Shown here: in pieces, positions 1 through 12,914 of the stretch
Layout of the letters: every line of letters starts with the position of its first letter
How positions within the stretch are numbered: position 1 is the first letter of the stretch
NCBI RefSeq assembly: GCF_905475395.1
Contig: NC_058337.1
Span: 129,167,960-129,231,959 of the forward strand
Direction of reading: 5' to 3'
Origin: Chrysoperla carnea
Taxonomy: Eukaryota; Arthropoda; Insecta; Neuroptera; Chrysopidae
Length of the DNA: 64,000 bases
The notes under the pieces: model-generated
What the model was told of the DNA's origin: nothing
Seen by the model: the letters and a program-made list of their open reading frames with translations, nothing else
Databases searched by the model: none
Made by a program: the position numbers and the translations under genes

Positions 1-328
1 TTTTTACATTTAAACTTTTGTTCTATCTCTAACGGTTTACAAGATGGGTCCTACGGACCCAAGACCCAATTGACCTATGATGCTCATTTACGAACTTGAC
101 CTCACTTTTTACGTTCTGAGTACGCTGTAAAAATTTCAGCTCGATATCTTTTTTCGTTTTTGAGTTATCGTGCCCACAGACGGACGGACGGACAACCGGA
201 AATGGATTAATTAGGTGATTCTATGAACACCTATACCAAAATTTTTTTCGTAGCATCAATATTTTTAAGCGTTACAAACTTGGGACGAAACTTAATATAC
301 TATGTATATTTCATATATACATGGTATA
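1..328 (+). mobile_element. Family-1 GTCY/hairpin element, copy A (5' part cut by window edge)
   Basis: This is the 3' two-thirds of the dominant dispersed repeat. It carries the conserved core beginning TCTATCTCTAACGGTTTAC, the TGGGTCC-TAC-GGACCCA hairpin, a GACG-type tetranucleotide run near 177-192, and ends in the palindrome at 296-328 (TATACTATG...CATGGTATA). It is very similar to copies at 32470 and 62531, so it belongs to the youngest subfamily here. The Helentron/DINE-1-like class is inferred from structure. Confidence 0.85.
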
Positions 329-435
329 ATAACCATAGTTTTTCCCAAATTATTTTGTCATTGTACTGAAGTTATGCTTTTAACTCAGATTCCTTCAATT
401 AATTTTCTTGAAAGGTGTTTTATATAATTTAACAA

Positions 436-745
436 CTTAAGACAAGTTTAGACTTGTGGTTGAAATTATTGATACCTCACTTTCAACTTTGATGATGAAC
501 TTCATGAATGTAGACGAAAAATATGAATACAATTTTTTGATATCTGCCTTGGTTTTTGAAATATCGAAAGCTAAATAAAAAACAATTTTTCAATTTTCGA
601 TATTTTGACAATTACTCCAGTCATCGAAATATTCCCTTTAATTTTCGTCTTATATTGTCAAGTTATAACATAATTCACCATCAAAATTTAAAATATACAT
701 TTTTTTAATTTGTGTCCCCACTACTGTGCTCATACATCCTAAATT
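436..745. mobile_element. Palindromic foldback element, diverged copy
   Basis: It is homologous to the better copy at 18757-19100. Both share GACAAGTTTAGACTTGTGG at one side, a central self-complementary block (AACTTCATGAATGTAGACG against CGTCTTATATTGTCAAGTT), and CTCATACATCC at the other end. No coding capacity is visible, so it is probably a MITE-like non-autonomous element. Confidence 0.65.
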
Positions 746-1240
746 AGTCGGACACAACGGGTTATTTTGTTTTCATTAATTAATTAAAGTTTTAACATTA
801 ATTTAAATAGTTTTTCATAGACTAGTTTTGGAGAAATCTATGGTCATCCATCTTAAATATCCATTTGATGTCAATTATTAATTTAAATAACCGCCCCCCC
901 CCCTTTAAAAGTTTCTGAATTGATTAAGACTTAGTCCAACTTTATATTAAAAAAAATTCAAACCTTTTATCCAAAATTGCCTTGGCGCTCGTACATCCTT
1001 AAACTTTATTTTATTTTGCAGTGGTGTTTCATTTTGAATACATGTTAGTGTATATAATATTTAACCTTATGTTTTATTTAAATATTTAAACTTTTAAAAT
1101 GTGTAACACAATAGCATCTCATACACGAATTTATAATATGAGCTATTGTCGAAAAGTTAGAATCTAAACTTCACACAACTCTTTCTTTTTCTCGTCTCGA
1201 TGATATGGTTTTGTATGTTTTATACAATAACTAAAAACTC

Positions 1241-1243
<3 letters not shown>

Positions 1244-1289
<46 letters not shown>
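1244..1289. repeat. (TA)n microsatellite
   Basis: This is an uninterrupted TA run of about 45 bases in otherwise AT-rich non-coding DNA. Confidence 0.95.
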
Positions 1290-1292
<3 letters not shown>

Positions 1293-1584
1293 AAAAGTTT
1301 ATCGTAAATTCATACATATATCGTAGAGAGTTGTTGGGTTGTCGATAAAAAGCCATCATATACACAAATACATATTCATGTTTTGTGATGTAGAAAAAGT
1401 TTCCATCATAAATTGAAATACACTATGCAGCCAATGTGCAATACTTGAAGTATGTAGGGTAAGATGTAGTACCTAGGATATAATGTATCTTGATTATTTC
1501 TCTAGTTCCTCCCTGTATAATGCTGTCTATGAGTCAAAACAACTTAAAGTTCAATCATCAGACAAGTTTTGGACTGCTTAAATT

Positions 1585-1618
1585 GTACCATGGATCATTC
1601 GGGTATGATCCATGGTAC
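1585..1618. repeat. Perfect 13-bp hairpin
   Basis: The arms are GTACCATGGATCA at 1585-1597 and TGATCCATGGTAC at 1606-1618, separated by the 8-base loop TTCGGGTA. They are perfectly complementary. No gene or repeat copy was found next to it in this window. Confidence 0.85.
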
Positions 1619-3488
1619 ATTCTGATCTTGTACCACCGATCACAAATATTGTAATATGGATCACTTTTTTTATCGGCAGTTGTTTCATTTAAGCTCTCAA
1701 AAATAAATACACAGAGTTAAGGAACAGTTTTATGATATAATTTCTATTGTCAAATTTAAAAAAAATGGCTTCAAAAGCTCTTAAATGTAAATATTGATCT
1801 CTGGTGCAACACTCTTCGCTTCATGTACGTTTTTACAATCGAACATAAACCAGAAGAATTCGAAGATGGATAGACAGGTTTAGTTTTGTTGAACAAGGAA
1901 TGCATTACAAGTTTTATGCACATGAAAAAACTCCATCACGAAAACTATTTATAAAATGTTTTGTCAATACATATTGTGTCTAAAAGAATATGACATTAAA
2001 TTAACATAAATATTTCTGAAATTGGTAATTCGACATTTTTTTCCTGTGCAAAATTATTAAACAGTAGGGACAGATTTGTTAACAGCCTGACAAATCACGC
2101 GTATAGAAAATAAATTTTCATTTTAGCCATAACTTATATCAAATATTACTGCTGGTGGATTATTATCTTAAGCTGAAATAAATGAAACCAAGCCTGCGGA
2201 AAACGGCAATACATATAAACATAGTTTATAGTCGCTAGTGTTATATAAATTAAATAATTTGTTTGGTTTCACGGGTATACATGGAAGTTTATGCTAAGTT
2301 TAGACTGCTAACCGATATGTTAATCGAATCTATCGAACAATTTTCAAAATTCAGGTTATTATTATTATCTGCTCATCTTTTGTTGAGATATTATCGTATC
2401 GATTTGTTTTTTTGGTTCGCCGCGGCATCACTACTTTATACAATAAAATATGTTACAAAAATCGACTAATAAGTGAAAGAAACCACTCGCATTTTGCTAA
2501 AACCTCATAGAAGGTGTTTCTTGGGTATCAAATATTATTAAGAACGCATGATTCGTGGCGGAAATGTTGCTATTGGATAATAAACTATAGATTTTCTAAT
2601 CTAATTCAAGTTGCCTATTTATCAATTTTTTAACTCAACTTTAACATGAACCGTTCCATGGAACTAACCATTTATTGCTTATTAACAAATAGAAACATTT
2701 GCGCCACTAACTCTTGCGGGTGACTAATGATATTTAACACTTAAGAAACACATTCCGTGAGATTTTAGTAAAATGCGGACGATTTCTTTCATTTTCCTTT
2801 ATTTCTAACATCTTTAACTGTAATAACTATGTGGCCAAACCATTGATCTGTAATAAGCCCTAGATAATGGATGCGTATACTTTTTACATTGGCCGATGTA
2901 CTGCCATTAGAAACCACTCAAGTTAAGTATGCAAATATATATGCAAATACATTTACGGGCATTCTTAACTTGACACGGCTTTTAAATAATCTACTATCTA
3001 GTTATTTTATTTAGATTAGTGAGCCGAACCAAAAAATAAATTATACTAGTTTTAGGACGCTTATGTGCCACCATTAGTATACCATGGAAAATAGTATGTA
3101 AATTTTAGATCAATAGAAAACTAAAATAATTTTTAAACTCTGAAAGTTTAGAAAGTAATTATTAAGTTGTAAAATTATACTTATCAACTTTTGAGAAATA
3201 TCGATTTAAATTGACGCATGAACGTCCTAAACTCTCCCTAGAACAAGTCTGTTCTTCCGGCACTAAACATGGTTATACTTCCAATTACTTTAAAATTTGC
3301 TCTCTAGGTTTATTATTCACATCATTGAATAGTTTATGAATAATATTACTAATAAAATTATTTATCTGTAATTATTCTAACCCATATTATTATATACATA
3401 GATATATAAAGTAGACCAACTATGTATAAATCAATAAATATTATATTATTTGTGGTTTTCAACAAATTTAATCAAATTTTAAAATCGA

Positions 3489-3511
3489 TTATATATATAT
3501 ATATATATATT
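3489..3511. repeat. (AT)n microsatellite
   Basis: This is a run of about 22 alternating A and T. Confidence 0.9.
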
Positions 3512-5394
3512 TTATTACTAATAATTTTATTTAGTTACAATTGTCAATAAAATGTATTACAAAAATTAATATCATTCAGTAGTATCAGATTTTTAATGTT
3601 TAAAACTACGTTATCTATTACAAAAAATGATAATAGTTAATCGTTAAAAATTTTATCCCTTAGGGTATTTAGTTTGGTCAATTAGTTATCTATTGTCGGT
3701 ACAAAAATATAAATGTTCAAAGTTGAAGTTTCCATGTCACATTTGGGAAAAAATATCGGTCGATAATTATTATAATACTACGAGATATGGCAACTTTTTT
3801 CATCCCCCAAACACACAGAATATCTTCGCGGTATATACGCGCCATCGTTAGGCGAAGTCAAGCACTTACTAGCAAACACTCGTCTTACTCCGCAAGTATC
3901 TCATTGCAATGCCTGACATCGAAATGACAACAGCTACTGTGGTAGTTCCCTGGGCGTTATAATAAAAGTTTTTCACAACTGTATAGAAGCCACACTAGCT
4001 ACTGTACTGAAGTATTCGCGTCGATACTTCGTGTTCCATTTGAATCAAATGCAAAAGAACCGTTTTTTTTAATAAAATGTGCAGTTTTAAATGTAATAAA
4101 CTCAAGCGATAACAGGTGTACTTCACCCCAACCTTATTTCCTTAAGAAAAAAAGCATAGAAATTCTACCTTTTTAAAATCAACTTTTCCGTGACTTATAC
4201 CATTAATAGAAAAAGAGAAATGAGAGTTGGAAATGGTGATAGATCTCACGGAAAAACGTCGGGTGACATCGGAAGATAAGTAAACCCTGTTCAGTGTGGC
4301 GGAGAATTTGAGAAACGATCACGTGCCCATAATATTTTATTTCTATTTTTACATTAAAATATGGAACGATAAACGATTTTATTGAATCGATGAAAACCGT
4401 TTTATACAATCAATGAAACGCTTTAGCCACTTTTATGCTTTTACACGTGCTCGTCGAGCATTCAAATGATTATTTTCTTGAATTAATGAGATCGTTGATT
4501 CAAGAAATATTAACTTGTTATAGTAAGAGATGAAAATGAAGTTTTACTTCGTCTCAAATCTCGTCTCGACTTTCATCAGTTTTAATCTCAACCCGTGTTC
4601 TTTCTCGTGGCTACTGTAGTTACAAGTCATTGAACATATCATTCAAAGTTTATTTGATATATTAAGTTTGAAATACAACGATTATAAAAAATAAACTATA
4701 ATAAACTATAATAATATTCAATGGTATTTTTGCATGAAATAATTTAATAAAAATATCCAAAAAATGTTATTAAAATATACTCCAATATTAATTAATAAAT
4801 TTTTTTGTTCCAAATAAATTTGTAATACAATTATTACTATTTTTTGATATAAATAAAATTTATATTTAATAATAAAATGTTATTTACTTTTTTTTTTTAC
4901 TTTTTAAAATAGTATTTATGGTATTTCGAGAATAACATGTTGGTATAAAAATATTTTTTATCGATCATTAAAATTGTTATACAGAGTGAGATAAAAAAGT
5001 ATGTGATTTTGAATGACATGCTTTATGTGAAATGATGTAAATTAAATAAATTGAATTTTTAAGTAATTTGAATTTGTAACTAAATAAAGATATTTTAGAA
5101 CATTATTAACTATTCGGAACTTTAGCAGCCAACAGAGACGGTTAATGATTCTACAATTTTTGTTTACTACTTTATATCATTCAAAATTACTTGTTTCCGC
5201 AAGTCATGAAATTTTTTCCGTTATACAAACAGTTTGGCGGCGGTTAGATCAAAATATGTATATTTCTTTATATCAAAAGTGGTCATTTTCGCCAGATATT
5301 GACAGTCCTTTTTAGCATCCTTTATCCCTGAACATATTCAAAATTCTCATCGATATAAAATCAGCCAACTTCAGTTCCTTGCTATATTATTCTT

Positions 5395-5710
5395 AACCCC
5401 CGACTAGAAAGTGGGATTTTATAAGTTTAACGAGTCTGTGTATATGTGTGTCAGTCTGTGGCATAGTAGCTCCTAAACGAATGAATATATTTTTATTTTT
5501 GTTTTCTTGTTTGAAAGGAAAGTGTTCCCTCGATCAAAAAACAACTATAAACGAGCATGAAAACAGGCGATGATCTTCGAACGGTTGCAAGATTTTCTTG
5601 AAACACAAATTACCTTTCAATGAAAAAAAATCGGTTTATTTGTCTAGTAGCTACGATGACAATAACGAATCAATCAGGCCAGATTTTATTTTGGATTTTC
5701 CTTTAAATTT
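5395..5710 (+). mobile_element. Family-2 repeat (CCCCCGA...AACGAATGA type), diverged
   Basis: It begins AACCCCCGACTAGAAAG, has a GTGTGTCAGTCTGTGGCAT tract, then CTAAACGAATGA and a TTTGTTTGAAAGG-like block. The later segment GCGATGATCTTCGAACG is shared with the 36.1 and 38.1 kb copies. Related copies lie at 11701 and 53502. Confidence 0.65.
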
Positions 5711-6045
5711 TTCATGAAATATTATAAGAAGGAAAACTGATGCTTGAGTATAATTATGATACGTATATGGTCCACTTTATATTGAATAAATAGTACCTAT
5801 TGGTTGATTAAAATGGAACATTTTTAATAACACAAATTGCATTAAATTGTAATCACTAGGAAAATCGTTTAACAAAACTCCGGGAGCCAGGGATAAAGTT
5901 TATATATATCATATCATCATATGTTGAGCTGGTTTTGTTAGATTTGTATGTAATTTTGAATAACTTCCTAAAGCACTGATTGCATCAGGATTCCGTTTCA
6001 TTTTTTTTCCTAATGATTCAGTCAATATAGACGAAAAAAAGGCCG

Positions 6046-6983
6046 GACCTGGAAAAAATTACAATAGTGACTCTGAGGTTATAGATCGTTAGGGGGGCAT
6101 GTAAATAACTTTAAAAAAAATTAAGAGAATTTTTCGTTCCGCTGTTTTTGAGAAAATCCAAAAAAATGGGGAAAAAAAATTTGGAATGCGTTTTTCTCGG
6201 AATCTATTGGTTTAAGGGAAAAGTTTTTCAAATAAAAAATGTAGAAGACATTGTCAGCTACATTTTATGTCATTGGAGCAACGTCATACGAGTTAAATTA
6301 CAAAAAGTAGGTGGCGTTAAAGTATCAAAAAAAGGGTTTTTCACGATTTTCATTAAGAAAAAATGATGTTTTTGTAAAAGTGTAAATGAGAAAGTTGTTT
6401 GACTCAAAATTAGCTTCAACTTTTATTTAAACAATTTTTATGAAAAACTTACCGTTACCGAGCTATAGTAAAACAATGTATGTTTAAAATAAACCAAGAA
6501 AATAAAAAGGAAATCAAGTACTCCTTTTCAAAATTTTAAAAAACTTAACTTTCAGATTTTTTAGCAAGCTGTATTTCAAAAACGGTAAGTTTTACAAAAA
6601 AATTGTTTAAATTGAAGCTAATTTTGAGTCAAACAACTTTTTCGTTTACACTTTTACAAAAAAATCATTTTTTCTTAATGAAAACCGTGGAAAACCCTTT
6701 TTTTGATACTTTAACGACACCTACTTTTTGTAATTTAACTCGTATGACGTTGCTCCAATGACATAAAATGTAGCTGACAGTGTCTTCTACATTTTTTATT
6801 TGAATAACTTTTCCCTTAAATCAATAGATTCCGAGAAAAACGCATTCCAAATTTTCTTTTCCCATTTTTTTGGATTTTCTCAAAAACAGCGGAACGAAAA
6901 ATTCTCTTAATTTTTTTAAAGTTATTTACATGCCACCCTAACGATCTATAACCTCAGAGTCACTATTGTAATTTTTTCCAGTC
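6046..6983. mobile_element. Large foldback (snap-back) element
   Basis: The left arm 6046-6456 (about 410 bp) is nearly the exact reverse complement of the right arm 6581-6983 (about 400 bp), with a 124-bp AT-rich spacer. The outer ends read GACCTGGAAAAAATT and AATTTTTTCCAGTC. An open frame at 6148-6366 lies wholly inside the left arm; it is Lys/Phe-rich and matches no family I know, so I treat it as incidental. The structure is that of a foldback transposon or MITE made of two inverted halves. No clear target duplication was seen. Confidence 0.85.
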
Positions 6984-7746
6984 AAAATGCCAGATTTACT
7001 GTACCATAAAGGTAATTTTTTATTCGGCATGCATTGCAATTTCACATAAAATGAATAGCCGTTAAATTGGCAAAAATTTTGCTAATATTCATTAAACGTA
7101 TGTGTAAAAATTAGCTGGTTTTTGATAAATTTTCATACTCTCGTTTTTCCGACTTGTTGAGGTTGGAGGTCACGCGAAACGGCCCAATATTTTTGATATT
7201 TATTTACGTTTCATTCAAGAAAAAAGCAATTGGTTGTTCCTGAAAAAAAAACTCAATTTCCAGAGTTTTCGTAAATGTAAACGATACACTGAAATGAAAC
7301 CATTCACAAAACTTGTTATGCACGAAACCATACCCCCCTCCCATCAAAGCAATAAGATATTAGCGAAGTAGCGAAAGTGTGGTACTAAGAGCTTCTCCTC
7401 AGCTTACTTTGGTGAGTATACTCGGCGAGGAAACTTTGCGAGAGTGTAAATAAGGGATAACTATTACATCAAAACCATTCTTGAATGAAAATGCTGTAAT
7501 TTGATTTAATGCTTCCAAATATCTGTAGCGGCTACAAAACATGAAGAATTTACTCCTACTGAACCATTGTTGATGAAAACATTAAATAATGACAACATGA
7601 TAACTTCATAATTAATTCCAGTAATAGTAAAAAATTTGATGAATTTCATATGTATTTACAGGTAATGGTGATCGATCATTAATTAATAATGTAAATAGTT
7701 ACAATTTCCATTTATAATTATTTTGAAAATATGAAAAATATTTAAA
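6984..7746. other. Non-coding stretch
   Basis: I see no gene or recognisable repeat. A slightly GC-richer patch at 7325-7450 has no open frame of note. Confidence 0.5.
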
Positions 7747-8320
7747 ACAAGTGAAAACAAACAATTGACTGAGTTAATTGTTGATATACCATGTATAGAT
7801 GGTGTTGATTACTCACATTACACATACATACATGTCACACACATATACCCATATAAATATACACTGATATACCCATATAATACTACAATTTGCGCATTAT
7901 TTGCGATCTCACGAGCAAACAGTGATGCTTACGAAAAAATGTTTCAAACGAAAGTTGTTTATTTTTTAATAAGAAACGTTTTTTACATTTATACTTTTAT
8001 TATGTCTCTAACGGTTTACAAGATGAGTCCTACGGACGCAAGACCCAATTGACCTACGTTGCTCATTTACAAACTCGACCTTACTTTTTACGTCCTAAAC
8101 ACGCTATAAAAATTTCAGCTTGATAACTCTTTTCGTTCATGCGTAATGGTTATGACAGATGGACAGACGATAGACGACAGACAGACAACCGGAAATGGAC
8201 TAATGAGGTGATTTTATGAACACCTTTACCATAATTTTGTTCATAGCATCAATATTTTTAAGCGTTACAAACTTGTGACTTAACTAAGTATACCTTGGTA
8301 TATTTTATATACATGGTATA
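7747..8320 (+). mobile_element. Family-1 GTCY/hairpin element, copy B (full length)
   Basis: It starts AACAAGTGAAAACAAACAAT and contains the 5' palindrome CAATT...AATTG and the ATACCATGTATA subterminal repeat. It also has the CTAACGGTTTACAAGATG core and a GACAGA/GACGACAG-type microsatellite near 8155-8190. It ends in the terminal palindrome at 8289-8320. The open frame at 7765-8052 is an artefact of the repeat. Confidence 0.88.
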
Positions 8321-11212
8321 ATAACAAGAACCGTTTTATAATAGAAATAGTTTTGAAACAAATTTGTATCGAATCCAATATAATAGAAAATATCATTTAG
8401 GTCAAAAGTGTCACAAATGGTAAAATTTCAATAAAAGTTCATCATCAAATTCTGTCAAAATTTAAATGATAAGTTTAGAATTTTCTTCCACACTATTTTT
8501 AAACGAAATAAAATTAACATTTTCACCCTTTTAGAAAAGTGTTTAGAAAAATGTCAAAAGAAAACATTTCTATGAATTAATTATTCTCTTGTATTTGCGT
8601 TTCTGTCCTTTTTAAAATCAATATATCAAAATTGAAAAAGAATGCTCCTATGAGAGTTAACGAATTTGATATATTTATGATATTTTTACGATGAAAATGA
8701 AATGTTCACATTATTAAAATGTCAAAACACATATCATTATGGAACGTTGGGAATTTATAAGTGAAATGAATTCCTTCTGTATTTAACTTCGTTAAAATAG
8801 GGCTAAGTCTCCGATGGCTTCTTGGCAATATTAAAAGAACTTATTTTACTTTTTTGTTAGTGTTATAAAATTTTCTGCTGCCTGCTGTCTGTAAATATAA
8901 ACTGGAAAAAGTTAAAATAATGACAACCTCATCCCAAAGTTGCGCGTTTCATATTGAAATAAAGTACAAATATTTTCAAACAATTTCCTAATGATTGGAA
9001 CAAGTACAGCTAAATATTTGTATTTACAATAGAATGGGATTGAATTTAAAACATGAATCGTGTAAATGAAGCGAATCGATGTATTAAAAGAAAATTTCTT
9101 TGCGTTTGCTTTAAATATAGTATTTGCATGTCTAGTCTATTCATATCTAGTCTAGTCTAGTTATTTTTTTTTAAATAAACCTAATAAACCTGATCATGTG
9201 GTTGTGACAATCACATCAGTATTTTATTATAATAGTTATAAGTGGTAGAGCCAATCAAAAAGAGATTCTTGAAAATTATGTTGCATTTGAAAACAACAAT
9301 ATTTGAAATTTGTTAGACAGAATATTACTTTCATACAAACAACTCATGCGTTTGTGTCAATTTCACCACACATCCCGTACGGTAGTTGTATCACATCCGT
9401 CGCCCCCATTCGCCATATTTGATCTCGCGATGAGGTTGAGACAACCTCAGATCGGTTGATAATAAGAATATTTTTTTCATTGTACAAATACGGACAAAAA
9501 AATTTTTATTTTCTATATTTTGAAGAACATATTTGCAGCTAATACTTTTTTTGCAATGTAGTTAGAAATAACAAATAATTGATTTTATATTTAAATTCAT
9601 ATCAGGAAATAATAATTTTATATAAAAAATTAAATATTGAAATAATGTTTATAAACTCACATATAATAATTTTAAAATTCGTTATAATTAGTATTTATGT
9701 TTAGTACACATCACATAACATAAATAATAATAAATATTATTAAATTACAATTATATTATGTAAATTAAATATTTATTAAAATACCTATTAATTATTAAAT
9801 TATTTATTTTAAGTTTTTAAAGAGAGAGAGAGACCTAATGAAAATAATTTACCTATTTTAATTTACATTGACATATTTTTATCAATAACTTTATTTATTT
9901 ATTTTTAATGTTAAAAAAATAACATTATTAAATTTGAACAAAAAGTAATTATTTTATTAAAATTAATTGTATAATTATAATTTAAATATATTCTTAAAAA
10001 GTACACAAACACTAGGAGTCAATTCCAGTTCACTTGGATGCAATATAAGCGGCAACTGGGCTATATGTGCTCCAGGCACAATGTGTGATTTTAGTCAACT
10101 CAATAAACTTTACTCTTGTTTGTTCTATTTATGTTTGTTTACTAAATATTGTACACAAATTTGAACGTCGAAGTCTTCCAATTATTATTGATGTCTTTTA
10201 TGATACAATGGCGTAAACTGTATGGGCAAACGTTTTGTTGAGTTAATGATCATACAATATTTTTGGTAGACAATAACAACTTCCTTAATTTTAACTTTTT
10301 CTATTACGTCTATATAGTGTCTGGTAGTAAGCATAAAAAGTTTAAAGTTTGATTTTCAGGAATAGAAATAAATTTTTATCAGCTTTACAAAAACATTAAA
10401 GAACATTCGTGAAACTTTTAAAAATATTTGTACATTTTACAATGATTTTCCAAGTGTCAGAGTAAATAAAAACCGAATCATTTATTTTTTATCCACTTGA
10501 AAAAATAATACTGTGACAAAAAATAAATGATGAGTTTATCATAAATATAATACCCAATAATATCTTTCTTGATTGTTTCTTCAACTAAATATTCTACAGA
10601 GGAATAAATCGAAGAATTTATATTATTATCAAATCAAATTTAACGTAGTACAATCGTTATAGTCAAGTCCATAAAAACATGCCCAATAAATTCGTACACT
10701 ATTTGTGACAACAGTGTACAATACTAAGACATTGTATCTATACATATACTTGTACATACATATTGTACCATGATCCAGTAACAAATATTTGCGTTTTTAT
10801 CGATGCCAGTACGAAACAATTCTTAGCATTCATATGGCAATATATACTAAACTGACACACAGCTACCATATCATAGCTTATATCATAGCTTATATTTATA
10901 TATATTTATTATTAAGACAAAATAAAATTAGTGTTTGTGTTTGGAAAACACAAACTTTGAGATACAATGGATATTTAGTGAAGGTTTTTTTACTTATGTT
11001 TTCTTTTGGTAGCATATGCACATTTTAGCAAAACATCAAAATAAGAATATGAAGTATATTTCTGGTTTTATTGAACAAATTTCTAAATTTTTATTTATTA
11101 TTTTATTTCAGGTAGTCTTTTACATTTAAATTTGCGGATCTTTCTCTCTAAAATCTATTTATTTGACCTTTAGATAGCCCAACATAGAAACTTCTTTTCA
11201 CTACAGTCTGAA
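8321..11212. other. Non-coding stretch with a short (AG)n
   Basis: No gene was found. Minor features are TCTAGTC repeats at about 9128-9160, a small GAGGTTGAGACAACCTC hairpin near 9433, and an (AG)n run at 9821-9833. Very AT-rich sequence fills 9540-9970. Confidence 0.5.
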
Positions 11213-11660
11213 ATCGAGTCAAGGAATGACTACGACAATTCCGTCTTGATTACTAGAACATTGTACAGGGCATGTGACAAGCCAAGCTGTGCATAACCAC
11301 TTCTTAAATGCACTAGAAAACCTTTAAACAGTATGTTTTTACACTTGACAGGAGGCTGTCGATTGAACTACCATCCTCATATGGGGATGTCTCACGATCC
11401 CACTTGCAAGACCAGTACGGAGGACGATGAAACCTCGAGTGAAGAAATGACTACGACAATTCCGTCTTGATTACTAGAACATTGTACAGGGCATGTGACA
11501 AGCCAAGCTGTGCATAACCACTTCTTAAATGCACTAGAAAACCTTTAAACAGTATGTTTTTACACTTGACAGGAGGCTGTCGATTGAACTACCATCCTCA
11601 TATGGGGATGTCTCACGATCCCACTTGCAGGACCAGTACGGAGGACGATGAAACCTCTAT
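11213..11660. repeat. Two tandem copies of a 221-bp unit
   Basis: The unit beginning AATGACTACGACAATTCCG occurs at 11225 and again at 11446 (period 221). The two copies appear almost identical; one visible difference is CTTGCAAGACC against CTTGCAGGACC. The unit is GC-richer than its surroundings and contains CATATGGGGATGTCTCACG. The unit's origin is unrecognised; it may be a fragment of an older mobile element. The near-identity indicates recent duplication. Confidence 0.88.
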
Positions 11661-11700
11661 TGCAGATGTTATATGCACCTGCAGAAACAAGCAGGATGTA

Positions 11701-11918
11701 AGGGGTGCTATAAACTAAAAAAAGGGGTGCTATAAATTTGACCGCTATGTGTGTATGTTTGTCTGTCTGTCTGTGGCATTGTAGTGCCTAAACGAATGAA
11801 CCGATTTTAATTTTGTTTCGTTTGAACGGTAATTTAATGGAGAATGTTCTTAGCTTTATTTCAAGTGCAAGTTTAGGGTTTCGTACCCGAAAAATGTGTC
11901 CGGGGTTTTTTAAATTTT
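11701..11918 (+). mobile_element. Family-2 repeat, copy 2
   Basis: It contains AAGGGGTGCTATAAATTTGA, GTCTGTCTGTCTGTGGCATT, CCTAAACGAATGAACCGATT and TTTCGTACCCGAAAAATG. All of these are shared in order with the copy at 53502. The first 20 bases are locally duplicated. It carries a GTCT microsatellite like the other dispersed families here. Confidence 0.75.
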
Positions 11919-12343
11919 GTAAATTTCACTTGTATTATTAATATTCGTGATTCTATGTACCTCAAAATTATTCGCATGGATAACATATCGAAAAATTCGT
12001 GGTCTTTTCTTTGTATCATAAATTTTTAAAACATAGAATGCGGCAATCTCAGATATTTCTGGTTTCTGGAAGACATCCAAGTTACAATAAAAACACCATA
12101 ATCTGATGATAGAATAGAATAGAATAACGATTTGTTTACTGTAAGTCCACACATGCATATCTACATATCAAGATGTAAAAATAATACAGTAGATAATTCC
12201 CTTGAGGAAAAACACTTTACACATATAATACACTCGGGATTCGAAAACAAATCTCATGTTTCGAATTATTCTAGAATACACATACATATATACAAAAACA
12301 TACAGTCTCAATATAATATGTATAATAGATCCCACACTATTTT

Positions 12344-12914
12344 TATACCATGTATATGAAATATACCAAGGTATACTAAGTTTAGTCCCAAGTTTGTAAC
12401 GCTTAAAAATATAGATGCTACGAACAAAATTTTGTTATAGGTGTTCATAAAATCACCTAATTAGTCCTTTTTCGGTTGTCAGTCTGTCGTCTGTCGTCTG
12501 TCGTCTGCCCGTCTGTCATCACAATTACTGAAAAACGAAAAGAGATACCAAGCTGAAATTTTAATCACGTTCTGAAGACGTAAAAAGTGAGGTCGAGTTC
12601 GTAAATGAGTAACATAGGTCATTTGGGTCTTAGGTCCGTAGCACCCATCTTTTAAACCGTTAAAGAGAGGACAAAATTTTAAATGGAAAACATGTTCATT
12701 ATAAAAAAATAAACAACTTTTTTCATTTTTTCGTAAACATCACTGTTTACCCGTAAGAGCGCATATGATGCGCAAATTGTAGTATTATATGAGTATATCA
12801 GTTATATATGTGTGACATGTATGCATGTGTAATGTGACAAAGTAATCAACACTGTCTGTGTCTGTACATGGTATTTCAACAATTAACTCAGCCAATTGTT
12901 TATTTTCACTTGTT
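12344..12914 (-). mobile_element. Family-1 GTCY/hairpin element, copy C
   Basis: This is a full-length minus-strand copy. The terminal palindrome lies at 12344-12375, and the opposite end CAATTGTTTATTTTCACTTG at about 12895-12914. The microsatellite (about 12480-12525) has changed into a 7-base GTCGTCT repeat, unlike the 4-base GTCC runs of other copies. Confidence 0.88.

Larger units (their letters stand above)
746..5394. other. Non-coding, AT-rich stretch
   Basis: Apart from the (TA)n tract, the hairpin at 1585 and an (AT)n tract at 3489-3511, I see no gene, RNA gene or recognised mobile element. The open frames here are short and of low-complexity composition. Confidence 0.6.

Noticed and set aside
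10789..11028. 79-codon open frame with periodic Ile/Tyr
   Set aside because: Driven by repeated ATCATAGCTTAT sequence; no coding features.
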